Under the pieces are notes generated by a model, which saw only the letters and a program-made list of their open reading frames with translations, ran no database searches and was not told the DNA's origin. The translations under genes and the position numbers were made by a program. Of a stretch of DNA of 64,000 nt, positions 19,273-28,254 are shown piece after piece. This DNA comes from Pontibacter oryzae. GTDB taxonomy: Bacteria; Bacteroidota; Bacteroidia; Cytophagales; Hymenobacteraceae. The stretch's first letter is position 1. Each line of letters opens with the position of its first letter. The stretch spans positions 434,001 to 498,000 of the forward strand of contig NZ_QWGE01000001.1 in the NCBI RefSeq assembly GCF_003576375.1, read 5' to 3'.

Positions 19273-20214
19273 ATGGATACAACGAAAATGCACGAACCCA
19301 ATAAGACTATCTTTCCGCCCTTGCCATTGGAGGAGTGGGAACAGACAAAAGATACGCTTCACTTGTATTTTCAAGTCATCGGTAAAATAAGACTAAAGCT
19401 GATGCCCCGCCGCAACCACTGGTGGAATGTAACGCTGTATGTAACTAGCCGTGGTTTAGGCACTGGCCCCATCCCTTACGAGTCCTACACGTTTGAGATC
19501 GACTTCAATTTCATTAACCACCAGCTGCAAATCCAGACAAGCACAGGAGCTTCCGAACATATACCCCTACAGGACGGCTTGAGCGTTTCATCCTTTTACA
19601 CACAGGTGATGAAGTCGCTTGAAGTACTTGGCATCCAAGCTAATATTCTGGCTAAACCTTTTGATACCAAAAGCACCATACCCTTTGCCCAGGACGATAC
19701 GCATACTTCGTACAACCCGGAGCAGGTAAACCGCTATTGGCGCGTGTTAGTAGCCGTGGATCAGGCAATGAAAGAGTTTAGCGGGCGCTTTTATGGCAAA
19801 ACCTGCCCGGTGCACCTGTACTGGCACCACATGGATTTAACCGTAACCCGTTTTTCAGGCAAGAAAGTACCTGTTAGGCCAGAAGCAAGCATTGTGGAGA
19901 AGGAAGCGTACTCGCATGAGGTAGTCAGTCTTGGTTTTTGGGCAGGCGATGATAAGGTACGTTTCCCGGCATTTTATGCCTATACTTATCCTTCGCCGGA
20001 TGGGCTGGACCAGGAGCCGCTAAAGCCCGATGTAGCCACCTGGGTAGACTCTAATGGCAGCCCGATGGCCATACTTAATTACGAGGAGATGCGCCAGTTA
20101 GAGAATCCACGACAGGCACTGCTGGACTTTCTGGAAAGTAGTTACCAGGCTGGGGCAAAGCTGGCTGGGTGGCCAGTACAGGAGCTGGAAGTGAAGCCCC
20201 TCACTGAATTGTAA
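19273..20214 (+). CDS. DUF5996 family protein
   Basis: The 313-residue cytoplasmic-looking protein has the features of DUF5996: LPLEEWEQTKDTLHLYFQVI at the start, RRNHWWNVTLYVTSRGL, and FSGRFYGKTCPVHLYWHHMDL with clustered Trp and His. No biochemical role is known to me for this family. The ATG at 19273 is used; a second Met lies five codons in. No operon partners are evident. Confidence 0.8.
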   Translation: MDTTKMHEPNKTIFPPLPLEEWEQTKDTLHLYFQVIGKIRLKLMPRRNHWWNVTLYVTSRGLGTGPIPYESYTFEIDFNFINHQLQIQTSTGASEHIPLQDGLSVSSFYTQVMKSLEVLGIQANILAKPFDTKSTIPFAQDDTHTSYNPEQVNRYWRVLVAVDQAMKEFSGRFYGKTCPVHLYWHHMDLTVTRFSGKKVPVRPEASIVEKEAYSHEVVSLGFWAGDDKVRFPAFYAYTYPSPDGLDQEPLKPDVATWVDSNGSPMAILNYEEMRQLENPRQALLDFLESSYQAGAKLAGWPVQELEVKPLTEL

Positions 20215-20246
20215 GCTATATTTACGCTTTTACCTTAGATCACTTT

Positions 20247-21224
20247 TTACAGAAATCTAACTTCTTCGGCCACTACCTGCACACATAATGTATCGCCAGC
20301 GGCAAAATTGGCGCGATCAGTACGCAGGGTTAAGCTAATGTTGCCTGCCTGCACATCCACCTCGTGGTAGCTGCCAAAGTACCGGCTTTGTAAAATAGTT
20401 GCCGCTATGCCATCTTCCGGTGTTATTTTTATACTTTCCGGTCGGATGAGTATGCTTTTCTTGATTGATTTGCTATCAGGAGTAAGACCAAGTATGGCAG
20501 CGGATTCGGAAGCCACAAGGTTGTAATCGCCGAAGAGGCCGGCAATATACTCGCTCTCGGGTTGCTGGTAAATTTGCTTGGGCGTGCCTTGCTGCAGTAA
20601 ACTTCCTGCGCGCATCACTAAAATCTCATCGGCCCAGGAGAGCGTATCCAGCGGGTCGTGCGAGGTTAGCAGACAAGTAACGCCAAGTTCTTCGCCAATA
20701 GCATGCAACACTGATTTCAGCACCTTTTTATGAACCATGTCGAGGTTCGAGAACGGCTCGTCCAGCAGCAACAGCTCCGGCGAACCAGAGAGCAGTCTGG
20801 CCAGGGCAATCCGCTGCTTTTCGCCGCCAGAAAGCTGGTTGGTTTTGCGTTGCAGCAGGTGGCTGATGCGGCAGATTTCGTATAACTTTTCCGCCTCTTC
20901 CCCTGAAAATGTATTGGCATACCTTAGCACCTGTTCCACGCGCAGCGAGTGCGGCAACTCGTAATGCTGCGACAAGTATGAAATGCCGGGATGCCCGGCT
21001 ACAAGTTTCTCCTCCGGCCCTATCACTTTCTCGCCCTCAAAGAATACGCTCCCACTATCGGGCTGCACCAGGCCGGCTATAATCTTGAGGAGCGTGCTTT
21101 TTCCAGAACCTGTTTCTCCAGCAATGGCGACTTTCTGAAACTCCTTTTGGCTAAAGCTGATGTGCTGCAAAGCAAACCCATCCTGCTGCTGTTTACAGAT
21201 GTCTGTTACGTCTAAAAATGCCAT
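20247..21224 (-). CDS. ABC transporter ATP-binding protein with C-terminal TOBE-like domain
   Basis: The frame could extend to 21281, but the ATG at 21224 (MAFLDVTDICKQQQ) gives the natural ATPase start, 325 residues. Walker A is GETGSGKS, the signature LSGGEKQR and Walker B LLLLDEP, with a His switch in LTSHDP. The last ~80 residues look like the TOBE domain of PotA/FbpC/ModC-type importers of anions, iron or polyamines. No permease or binding protein is adjacent, so its partners must be encoded elsewhere or it acts alone. Confidence 0.85.
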   Translation of the reverse strand: MAFLDVTDICKQQQDGFALQHISFSQKEFQKVAIAGETGSGKSTLLKIIAGLVQPDSGSVFFEGEKVIGPEEKLVAGHPGISYLSQHYELPHSLRVEQVLRYANTFSGEEAEKLYEICRISHLLQRKTNQLSGGEKQRIALARLLSGSPELLLLDEPFSNLDMVHKKVLKSVLHAIGEELGVTCLLTSHDPLDTLSWADEILVMRAGSLLQQGTPKQIYQQPESEYIAGLFGDYNLVASESAAILGLTPDSKSIKKSILIRPESIKITPEDGIAATILQSRYFGSYHEVDVQAGNISLTLRTDRANFAAGDTLCVQVVAEEVRFL

Positions 21225-21282
21225 GGAAAGAGGTGTTGCGTGTAGGAGTTTATACTTTATTAAGGTAAATGCCTGCCGCAAG

Positions 21283-21792
21283 TTACGCCTTTTCTATTCC
21301 TAAAAAGGCATTGCTTTTAGCTGCAAATGATATACATACCTTCTCCCCGGCCTTGAACAGTTTAAATGCCTCTTCTGATACCGATAGGCTAAAGGTTTCA
21401 AAGTATAACGTATGGCTCGTGATCTTCGGCTGAGAGGTTGCAGCTGCGGCAGGGTTTCCGTGCCAGCCCCAGTTTGTTTCAGTTTTTTTGTCCGTGATTT
21501 TCTCTTCCAGAACCAGCTTGGTGCCATTTCTCAGATCACGAAGGTAAGGCCTGACCATCCAAAGTAAAAAGATCAAAAATCCGAGGATAGACAGCGAAAA
21601 AAGAATACCAGCAGTAAAGAAAGTATTAAATGGGGAAGCTTTCAAAGACATGATCGCAGCAAGTACAGCAAGCGTGATGATTTGCATCACGATGCCCAAA
21701 ACCAAGTATCCTGCAATGCATTCTGTCAGTTGCTGCTTTAATTTATACTTGTCAGATTCGTTTAGTGTATGTGTCCTCACAACCGTTTCCAT
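21283..21792 (-). CDS. Hypothetical protein with two transmembrane helices
   Basis: This 169-residue protein has hydrophobic segments at about residues 27-50 and 58-82, then a soluble C-terminal region of ~85 residues. I do not recognise a family. It lies between the amidohydrolase gene (six bases upstream) and the ABC ATPase start (59 bases downstream), all on the minus strand, so the three may be co-transcribed. Confidence 0.6.
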   Translation of the reverse strand: METVVRTHTLNESDKYKLKQQLTECIAGYLVLGIVMQIITLAVLAAIMSLKASPFNTFFTAGILFSLSILGFLIFLLWMVRPYLRDLRNGTKLVLEEKITDKKTETNWGWHGNPAAAATSQPKITSHTLYFETFSLSVSEEAFKLFKAGEKVCISFAAKSNAFLGIEKA

Positions 21793-21797
21793 TCAGG

Positions 21798-23204
21798 CTA
21801 CTTTTGTGCTTTTATCCTCTCCAGCATCGCGTTAAGCGCTGCACGGTCATATACTTTCCCGGCTTTTATCACGGTATGTAGCTTGCTTGTGTTGGAGATG
21901 TCTTCTAAGGGGTTAGCATCCAGAATGAGAATATCGGCTATCTTGGCGCTACTGATACTACCATAAACAGCGCCCAAGCCAAAAAACTTTGGCCCGTTTA
22001 TAACGGATGTTGTAAGTGCCTGTTGCGGCGTGAGCCCAGCTGCTACCATACTTTTCAGCTCCTCGTGCAAAGATTCTCCGGGATAAACAAAGGAGTTAAA
22101 CGGGCCGCTATCAGAGCCGGCAACCAGGTTTATACCTGCCTCATACATGGGCCGCATCATGCGCTCGGTAAGCTGGCCCATTTGCTGCCGCATGTCGTTG
22201 CCGCGGGCTTTGGCGCGCTTGGCGCTCTCTAGCCTGCCCTGGTACGTTTGCTGTACTCCCGTACCGATATAAGCCAGCAAAGAATCCCTGGAGTGGTCGG
22301 CGTCGGCCAGTTCGGCAAGGGTTTTGCCAATGTGCAGCGTTGGCGTGATGTAGAAATCGTTTGCAGCCAGCTTTTCGAAAACCTTTGTGGCAAGGGCTGT
22401 ATCATAGCTTTCCACAATCTGGTTCATCATGCCGTAGCCCAAGTTCAATTTGGTAAGGCTATCGGCTAAAGGAGATGCTGCTTTCAAGACATAATACATG
22501 TGCTCGGAGCCATCCAGGCCAAGATCTACTGCCGGTAAAATATCAGCCGACAAAGGCATGTGGCCAGTCGTTTTGAGCCCGCGCTTCTTTGTTTCTTTTA
22601 TGATGCTGTAAAAGGATTCTTTGGTAAGGCTGCCATCATACATTTTCACATAATCCACGCCTAGTGCCTGAAGTGAGTCCAAGGCATGCTGCACATCAGC
22701 CTCACTATCGACTGTTATTGATCCGGGCCAGGCAGGCTTTGGGCCATCCAGTTTAGGGCCGGGCGTAAAAATAGTGGGGCCAGTCAGCTCCCCTTTACGA
22801 ATTTGCTCGCGCCACTGCATTACGCTGGGCACCAGATCCCCACCGGCATCCCTTACAGTGGTTACGCCATAAGCAAGAAACAGCGCCAGAAAATCCTTGT
22901 TTTCGGCCAGCAGCGTGTCGCCTCCCCTGAAGTGCACGTGCATATCCCAGAGGCCCGGCATCACATACTTGCCCTGCGCATCCAGCGTTTGGGTTGAAGT
23001 ATACTTGGCCAGATTTTCTGCCGCATCCACCACCCGAATGGTATCTCCTAAAATGGCAATAAGCTGATTTGGGATTAACGTACCTGTCTGCACATCCACG
23101 ATGGTGGCGTTCGTGAGCAGCAGATCATACGTTTGGGTTTTTATACTTTGGCAGGCGCTAATAAGTAGCAGTACGCTTAGGTAAAAGATTAACAGCTTTT
23201 TCAT
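21798..23204 (-). CDS. Amidohydrolase-family lipoprotein
   Basis: A lipoprotein signal (lipobox LISAC, Cys ~18) precedes a metal-dependent hydrolase of the imidazolonepropionase/prolidase-like amidohydrolase group. Metal-site motifs are WDMHVHF, VDYVKMYDG (possible carbamylated Lys), TTGHMPL, GSEHMYY and LVAGSDSGP. The enzyme would act in the periplasm or at the outer membrane on an unknown amide or peptide substrate. The 468-residue length and motif set look complete. Confidence 0.85.
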   Translation of the reverse strand: MKKLLIFYLSVLLLISACQSIKTQTYDLLLTNATIVDVQTGTLIPNQLIAILGDTIRVVDAAENLAKYTSTQTLDAQGKYVMPGLWDMHVHFRGGDTLLAENKDFLALFLAYGVTTVRDAGGDLVPSVMQWREQIRKGELTGPTIFTPGPKLDGPKPAWPGSITVDSEADVQHALDSLQALGVDYVKMYDGSLTKESFYSIIKETKKRGLKTTGHMPLSADILPAVDLGLDGSEHMYYVLKAASPLADSLTKLNLGYGMMNQIVESYDTALATKVFEKLAANDFYITPTLHIGKTLAELADADHSRDSLLAYIGTGVQQTYQGRLESAKRAKARGNDMRQQMGQLTERMMRPMYEAGINLVAGSDSGPFNSFVYPGESLHEELKSMVAAGLTPQQALTTSVINGPKFFGLGAVYGSISSAKIADILILDANPLEDISNTSKLHTVIKAGKVYDRAALNAMLERIKAQK

Positions 23205-23242
23205 AGTACAACATGGTTGTTATGGGATAGATTTGGTAAGAT

Positions 23243-23428
23243 TTAACCGCGCACTTTATACCGTTTCCGGACGATGATGGTGAGCATCGGAAAAAGTATG
23301 AGGCCCATGTATAACAGCTGAAAGTTATTGCTTTTGCCGCTGCCTATCATGATGCCGGCAATTATTCCGATTGCCGTAAAGCCGCACACAAGCAGGGCAA
23401 GCTCCGGCACACGCAGTCTTATTTCCAT
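23243..23428 (-). CDS. Small two-helix membrane protein
   Basis: A 61-residue frame with two hydrophobic helices (~10-30 and ~36-52) and a basic C-terminus (RKRYKVRG), which is a reasonable small membrane protein. No family is recognised. It lies just upstream of the amidohydrolase gene on the same strand, 38 bases away. Confidence 0.5.
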   Translation of the reverse strand: MEIRLRVPELALLVCGFTAIGIIAGIMIGSGKSNNFQLLYMGLILFPMLTIIVRKRYKVRG

Positions 23429-23494
23429 AAGGAGTTTAAGTTTGTTTGGTTATAAAAGTATAAGGTAGTAAAGTAATCCCAAAGTATAGAAAAA

Positions 23495-23527
23495 CAAAAG
23501 CCGCTCTGTTGACCAGACCGGCTTTTG
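23495..23527. terminator. Terminator downstream of the M13 peptidase gene
   Basis: CAAAAGCCG at 23495-23503 pairs with CGGCTTTTG at 23519-23527, with an inner TCTG/CAGA pair. On the minus strand it is followed by a T run, 23 bases after the M13 stop. Confidence 0.8.
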
Positions 23528-23549
23528 AAAATCAAATGTATACTATAAA

Positions 23550-25604
23550 CTACCAGAGTCTGATTCTGTCTTCTGGTGCTTTGTAGAGCTTATCGCCTGG
23601 CTTCACATTAAACGCCTCATACCAGGCATCCATGTTTACTGGTGCGCCAATGGTGCGGTACTGCCCCGGCGAGTGTGGGTCTGTCACGATTTGCTGTGCG
23701 GCTGCTTCCGGCAAAATGTTACCTCTCCATACTTGCGCCCACGACAGGAAGAAACGCTGATCTGGCGTAAAGCCATCGATCTTCTCGTTAGACTTGCCTT
23801 GCTCGGTCATCTTAAAGGCTTCGTAAGCGGCGTTCAGGCCACCCAGGTCACCGATGTTCTCGCCTAGCGTCAGTTTACCGTTCACGTGGATTGTATCCAG
23901 CACGGTATAAGCATCATATTGCTCCTGCAGGCTTTTGGCCTTCTCTTTAAACTTAGCCAAGTCTTCTTCGGTCCACCAGTTGCGCAGCGTTCCGTCTTTG
24001 TCGTACTGGCTACCAGAGTCGTCGAAACCGTGCGAAATTTCGTGGCCGATCACAGCGCCGATACCACCGTAGTTAACGGCATCATCCGCGTTCGGGTCGA
24101 AGAACGGGAACTGGAGGATACCCGCCGGGAAAACGATCTCGTTCATCACCGGGCTATAGTATGCGTTTACGGTTGGCGGCGTCATGCCCCACTTGGTTCT
24201 GTCAACTGGTTTGCCAAGCTGGCTTACCATCTCGTTGTAGCCCCACTCGCCGGCGTTGCGCAGGTTCGCGAAGAAAGCATTGCGCTTGATCTCCAGGCCA
24301 TCGTAGTTTTTCCATTTGTCAGGGTAGCCAACTTTCGGCGTGAAGGCGTGCAGTTTGGCCAGCGCTTTCTCCTTGGTGTCGGCGCTCATCCAATCCAGGT
24401 TGTTGATGCGGATTTCGTACGCTTTGATCAGGTTATCGATCAACTCGTTCATTCTGGCTTTCGCCTCTGGCTTAAAGTGCTTCTCCACATACAGCTGGCC
24501 AAGCAGTTCGCCAATGGTGTTATCTGTAAGCGAAGACATGCGCTGCCAGCGCGGCGTCTGTACTTTCTGGCCCGATAGCGCTTGCGCGTATGCAAAGTTA
24601 GCATCTACGAAAGGCGTGCTCAGGTATGGCGCAGAAGACTTAAGCACGTTCCACTGCAGGTAGGTTTGCCAGTCAGCGGTTGGTGTGCTGGTCAGCAAGC
24701 CATTCAGCTCCGTAAAGAATTTTGGGTTGTTTACCAGTATTGTGTCCTCGCCGGTAACCTTCATTTTCGCCATAAGCGAATTCCAGTTTATGTTTGGCGT
24801 GGTTTTGCTCAGATCAGTTACAGCAAACTTATTATAAGTTTTGTATGGGTCGCGCATCTCCACGCGGGCCATCTGCGCCTCGGCCATCTTCTTTTCCAGG
24901 TTAAAGATGGTTTCTGCGTTTTGCTGTGCCTTGGCAGCTGGTGTACCGGTTAAGGCAAACAGTTTGGTGATGTATGTTTTGTAGGCTTCCTGGATTTTCT
25001 TGCTGCGCGCATCGTCCTTCAGGTAGTAATCGCGGTCTGGAAGGGTTGTACCGCCCTGGCTCAGCTGCGGAATCATGGTGTTTACATCCTTGCGGTCCTG
25101 GCCTACATAAAAGCCGAACATTGGGGAAGCTATGCCTTTCGATTTCTGGTAAGCTACCTCGTTCAGAATCGCGTTTACATCTTTTACAGATCCGGCGCGC
25201 TTCAGGTCTTTCTTGATTGGCTTATATCCCAGTTTGTCTATCGTGGTGCTGTCCATGGCAGAGGCGTAGAAATCGCCTACACGCTTCTTCACGGAACCAT
25301 TAGAAGCGCTTTTATCAGCGGCTGCCTCGGCAAGTATTTCTTTTACAGCATTGATGTTAAAATCGCGAAGCAGGTTAAAGCTACCCCAGCGTGTTTCTTT
25401 GGCCGGAACAGGGTTGCTTTTCAGCCAGGCGCCGCTGGCGTAAGTATAAAAGTCATCGCCAGGCTTCACCGACATGTCCATGTTGGACTTATCAATAAAC
25501 TGATCTTTTCCTTTTTGTTGAGCGGTGGCATCTGCGCCATACAGAGCTGCAGCACCAAACAGTAGTAGTCTTAGGTGGTTTTTCCAGTTCGATACGTTCT
25601 TCAT
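23550..25604 (-). CDS. M13-family (neprilysin-like) zinc metallopeptidase
   Basis: A signal peptide (LLLFGAAALYGADATAQQ) sends this 684-residue enzyme to the periplasm. The zinc site is VIGHEISHGFDD (HExxH) with the third ligand in ENIGDLGGL. NAYYSPVMNEIVFPAGILQ and the C-terminal ending IRLW are typical of M13 peptidases, often called PepO in bacteria. It would cut oligopeptides. Length is normal and no defects are visible. It has its own terminator. Confidence 0.95.
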   Translation of the reverse strand: MKNVSNWKNHLRLLLFGAAALYGADATAQQKGKDQFIDKSNMDMSVKPGDDFYTYASGAWLKSNPVPAKETRWGSFNLLRDFNINAVKEILAEAAADKSASNGSVKKRVGDFYASAMDSTTIDKLGYKPIKKDLKRAGSVKDVNAILNEVAYQKSKGIASPMFGFYVGQDRKDVNTMIPQLSQGGTTLPDRDYYLKDDARSKKIQEAYKTYITKLFALTGTPAAKAQQNAETIFNLEKKMAEAQMARVEMRDPYKTYNKFAVTDLSKTTPNINWNSLMAKMKVTGEDTILVNNPKFFTELNGLLTSTPTADWQTYLQWNVLKSSAPYLSTPFVDANFAYAQALSGQKVQTPRWQRMSSLTDNTIGELLGQLYVEKHFKPEAKARMNELIDNLIKAYEIRINNLDWMSADTKEKALAKLHAFTPKVGYPDKWKNYDGLEIKRNAFFANLRNAGEWGYNEMVSQLGKPVDRTKWGMTPPTVNAYYSPVMNEIVFPAGILQFPFFDPNADDAVNYGGIGAVIGHEISHGFDDSGSQYDKDGTLRNWWTEEDLAKFKEKAKSLQEQYDAYTVLDTIHVNGKLTLGENIGDLGGLNAAYEAFKMTEQGKSNEKIDGFTPDQRFFLSWAQVWRGNILPEAAAQQIVTDPHSPGQYRTIGAPVNMDAWYEAFNVKPGDKLYKAPEDRIRLW

Positions 25605-25878
25605 CGAAGGGTAATTTAAGTTAAAGTGTTAGATAAGTTTTTCTGCAAGTGAGGTCGTTTAGCCACGATTCTCACCTCTAATGTAATGCTTAAATTTTAA
25701 ATTCAGGTTGAAATTCCATTTAAGCTGTGCTGAAGTATAAAGCAAAATCCGCTCCAACAATGTTTAAACTTCAATAAGGCATACTTTAAAGCGTTGGCTT
25801 TAATCAGTTTTGAAGTATAAAAAGCAGGAAGTGACTGAAATGTTTCCTGTGAGTTGCTGGCGTATAAATTTCAGAGAT

Positions 25879-26334
25879 TTATACTTTGTGGTTACTTCGC
25901 TGCATGTAGTACAAGTCGAAGCCTGCAGCCCAGTAATCGCGCTCGATTTTTAGCAGCTCAAAGCCAAGTTTTTGATAAAACGCATACACCAGTTGCGTGG
26001 TCCTGACAACAACAAGCGCTATATCGGAGTTACTGCGCAACAGATCTAGGCGATGTGTAACAAGCATTTGCCCAATGCCTTTGCCCTGCATGCTGGGTGC
26101 AACAATATCCCAGGAGAGCCGGGCAGTTTGCTCACTCGAGAAGTAGTTTATGCCACCAGCGCCAACAATCTCAGAGTCTAACTCCGCTACAAAGTAATCT
26201 TCCACTTCGCTTGCAAGATAATTGGCAAGGTCAGCTTCTTCGGAGGGCGCAAAGTATGTTGGCGTGTTCAGCTGCAGCAGCCTGATAACGGCTGCCTTGT
26301 CTTGCGGGGTGTAGTTGCGTATTACTATAGCCAT
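25879..26334 (-). CDS. GNAT-family N-acetyltransferase
   Basis: The 151-residue protein has the GNAT acetyl-CoA motif A in IVAPSMQGKGIGQML (Q-x-x-G-x-G) and motif B in VYAFYQKLGFELLK. The substrate is not predictable. The gene stands alone; the 274 bases between it and the M13 start contain several AAGTATA words but no gene. Confidence 0.85.
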   Translation of the reverse strand: MAIVIRNYTPQDKAAVIRLLQLNTPTYFAPSEEADLANYLASEVEDYFVAELDSEIVGAGGINYFSSEQTARLSWDIVAPSMQGKGIGQMLVTHRLDLLRSNSDIALVVVRTTQLVYAFYQKLGFELLKIERDYWAAGFDLYYMQRSNHKV

Positions 26335-26459
26335 GCGGGAAGTATAAAAAACAAGCTGTTAGGCTCGCAAAAAGGTGAAGTTTTGCATTGGAGTAAATAT
26401 CTACAAAAACTATGTGTACCAAGCCCGGGCAACAACTTTATACTTTGGTTTATTGAAGA

Positions 26460-27930
26460 TCAATCAAACACATGCGCTTCATAGTCTTTCCACCATTTTT
26501 CCAGGTCAACTTTAGGCGTTCGGCAAATGTAAACCGGAATCTCATTCTCCTCCCCGATTGCGTATTGGTGCCTGATAATTCTGACTAGCTTCACATCCTC
26601 AAACACGTGTTCTACAGATGGTTGCTCGTTGCCTATACTTATCCAGACATCCGCGTTCTTGTTGCCATAACCCCAGTTCCAAAAGCTCCCGTGCCGGCTG
26701 ATAGGGTTAGGTAGGTTATATTTCTTTCCAAGTATTTTTAGCGCCCCGGCCTCTCCGTAATTCTCCGCCCAAATAACGCAGTTTCAGGGATTGGTAAACG
26801 CTATCTACCAGCTGCACTTGCTCTTCCCATCCAAACATATCGGCATAATCGCCTTTAAGCTCTACGCGCCCATTCTCGGTTTCAAGCCCTGCATACTTGA
26901 CATAGGTGTCGATCGGAAGTATAGGTGTAGCTTCTGGAATGAAATATATGGAATGAAGCAGCACAACAACCGCAATAACAACTACCATGGCGGGCTTTCG
27001 GGCGAATATACTTTCTACTTTAACGGCTCCGCTTGCAAACAGCACCGGGTAGATGGCAAACACATAATAAGCCTTGGCATTTAGGAGCCACATTGTACTG
27101 ATAATCACGATGGCGGCGACTCCAATTGCGCGATACTTTCTTAAACGTTTATCGATTAACAGTGCGGTTAACCCCAGGAGACTTATAATAAGCGTGAACG
27201 GGAAATTGAGCTGTTCTAATCCAAATTCCAGTGGGCTTACCTTATCCAGTTGATTCGCATGAAGGGCTTGCAAGTGCTTTATAAGCGGAAAACCATGTTG
27301 CGCTTGCCAGATAATGTTTGGCAGGAAAATCAGAAAAGAAAGCACTCCTGATACGTATAACCACTTGCTCCTGTAAACAGCTCCCTTCCGGTAAAAAAAC
27401 AGGCCTACACATATGCCTAAGGCCCACACTAGTATGGTGTATTTGTTCAGTAAGCCTAGTCCTAAAATCAGGCCTGCCAGTATGAGATACTTTTTGTGTT
27501 GGGAATTGATAAACTTGATGACAAGGTAAAATCCTAGCGTCCAGAATAACTGATCAAAAGCAACGGGTTGAAATAATGTATGATTCCGGTAAAAAGGCAG
27601 AAAAGCCAATATGCAAAAGCCTGCAAGCAATACGGCTCTGGACTTACCTCCTAGCTCAATGGCCATCAGGCAACATAAAATCAGGATCGTGATACCGGCC
27701 AATGTTGGAAAAAGCCTGACCCCGACAAGCGCGTAATCGAAAAGCCAGTAAGATACTTTGCCAAGTACGCCTATTAGCGGCGGGAACTCCATAAATCCCC
27801 AATCCAAATGCTCGCTTACAGACAAATGAAGTAACTCATCCCGATGAAAACCATAATTCCTATTGCCAAGCCACTGTACGATGAGTTTAACGACAGAAAG
27901 TGCGAGAATTATGGGCAGGTATTTTTTCAT
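26460..27930 (-). pseudogene. Glycosyltransferase family 39-like membrane protein, frameshifted near the C-terminus
   Basis: The main frame (27930 to 26716) encodes 404 residues beginning MKKYLPIILALSVVKLIVQW. It has the acidic loop YGFHRDELLHLSVSEHLDWG and many membrane helices, as in ArnT/PMT-type GT39 enzymes that transfer sugars from lipid carriers. Around 26781-26790 the reading frame changes. The natural continuation CVIWAENYGEAGALKI ... ISRHGSFWNWGYG is encoded in another frame and ends at the stop at 26460-26462. The first frame instead ends in an unrelated basic tail. It is either a recent pseudogene or a sequencing error; the remaining domains are intact. Confidence 0.8.
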
Positions 27931-28153
27931 CCGATTGCGTGAACTGCTTTTGATAGTTAGCGTGGATTTCTGGCACAGCCATATACCTTGCGATAACTAA
28001 TAGGCAATGTCAAGATAACTGTGGGTTAAAGCAAAATCAGTTTCGGCTAGAGAGCTTTGATGAGACGGGAAATCTCGAAATTGTTTTTAACTAAGCTTAT
28101 GATTACAATTACTACTAGCTGTTTTTACAAGCTAAGTAAGGCAATAATGGGAG
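27931..28153. other. Gap between the glycosyltransferase and IS256
   Basis: This 223-base AT-rich stretch lies upstream of the glycosyltransferase start and should hold its promoter. I see no gene and no clear promoter consensus in it. The right end abuts the IS256 left inverted repeat. Confidence 0.4.
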
Positions 28154-28192
28154 TGTAATTTAAACTGTGTCACTTCACTATTTCCATTTACT

Positions 28193-28236
28193 GGCCCTTT
28201 TGCTGTTCTGGCGTGAGTCCTTACAGCAAAAGGGCC
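28193..28236. terminator. Hairpin inside the IS256 left end
   Basis: GGCCCTTTTGCTGT at 28193-28206 and ACAGCAAAAGGGCC at 28223-28236 form a perfect 14-bp stem. It lies just beyond the transposase stop codon, so it probably ends transposase transcription and blocks outside reading. Confidence 0.65.
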
Positions 28237-28254
28237 AAACTTTTTAAGTGCGTC

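Noticed and set aside
23886-24578. Long opposite-strand frame inside the M13 peptidase gene
   Set aside because: The M13 gene has a full set of motifs on the minus strand; the plus frame is a by-product of codon use.
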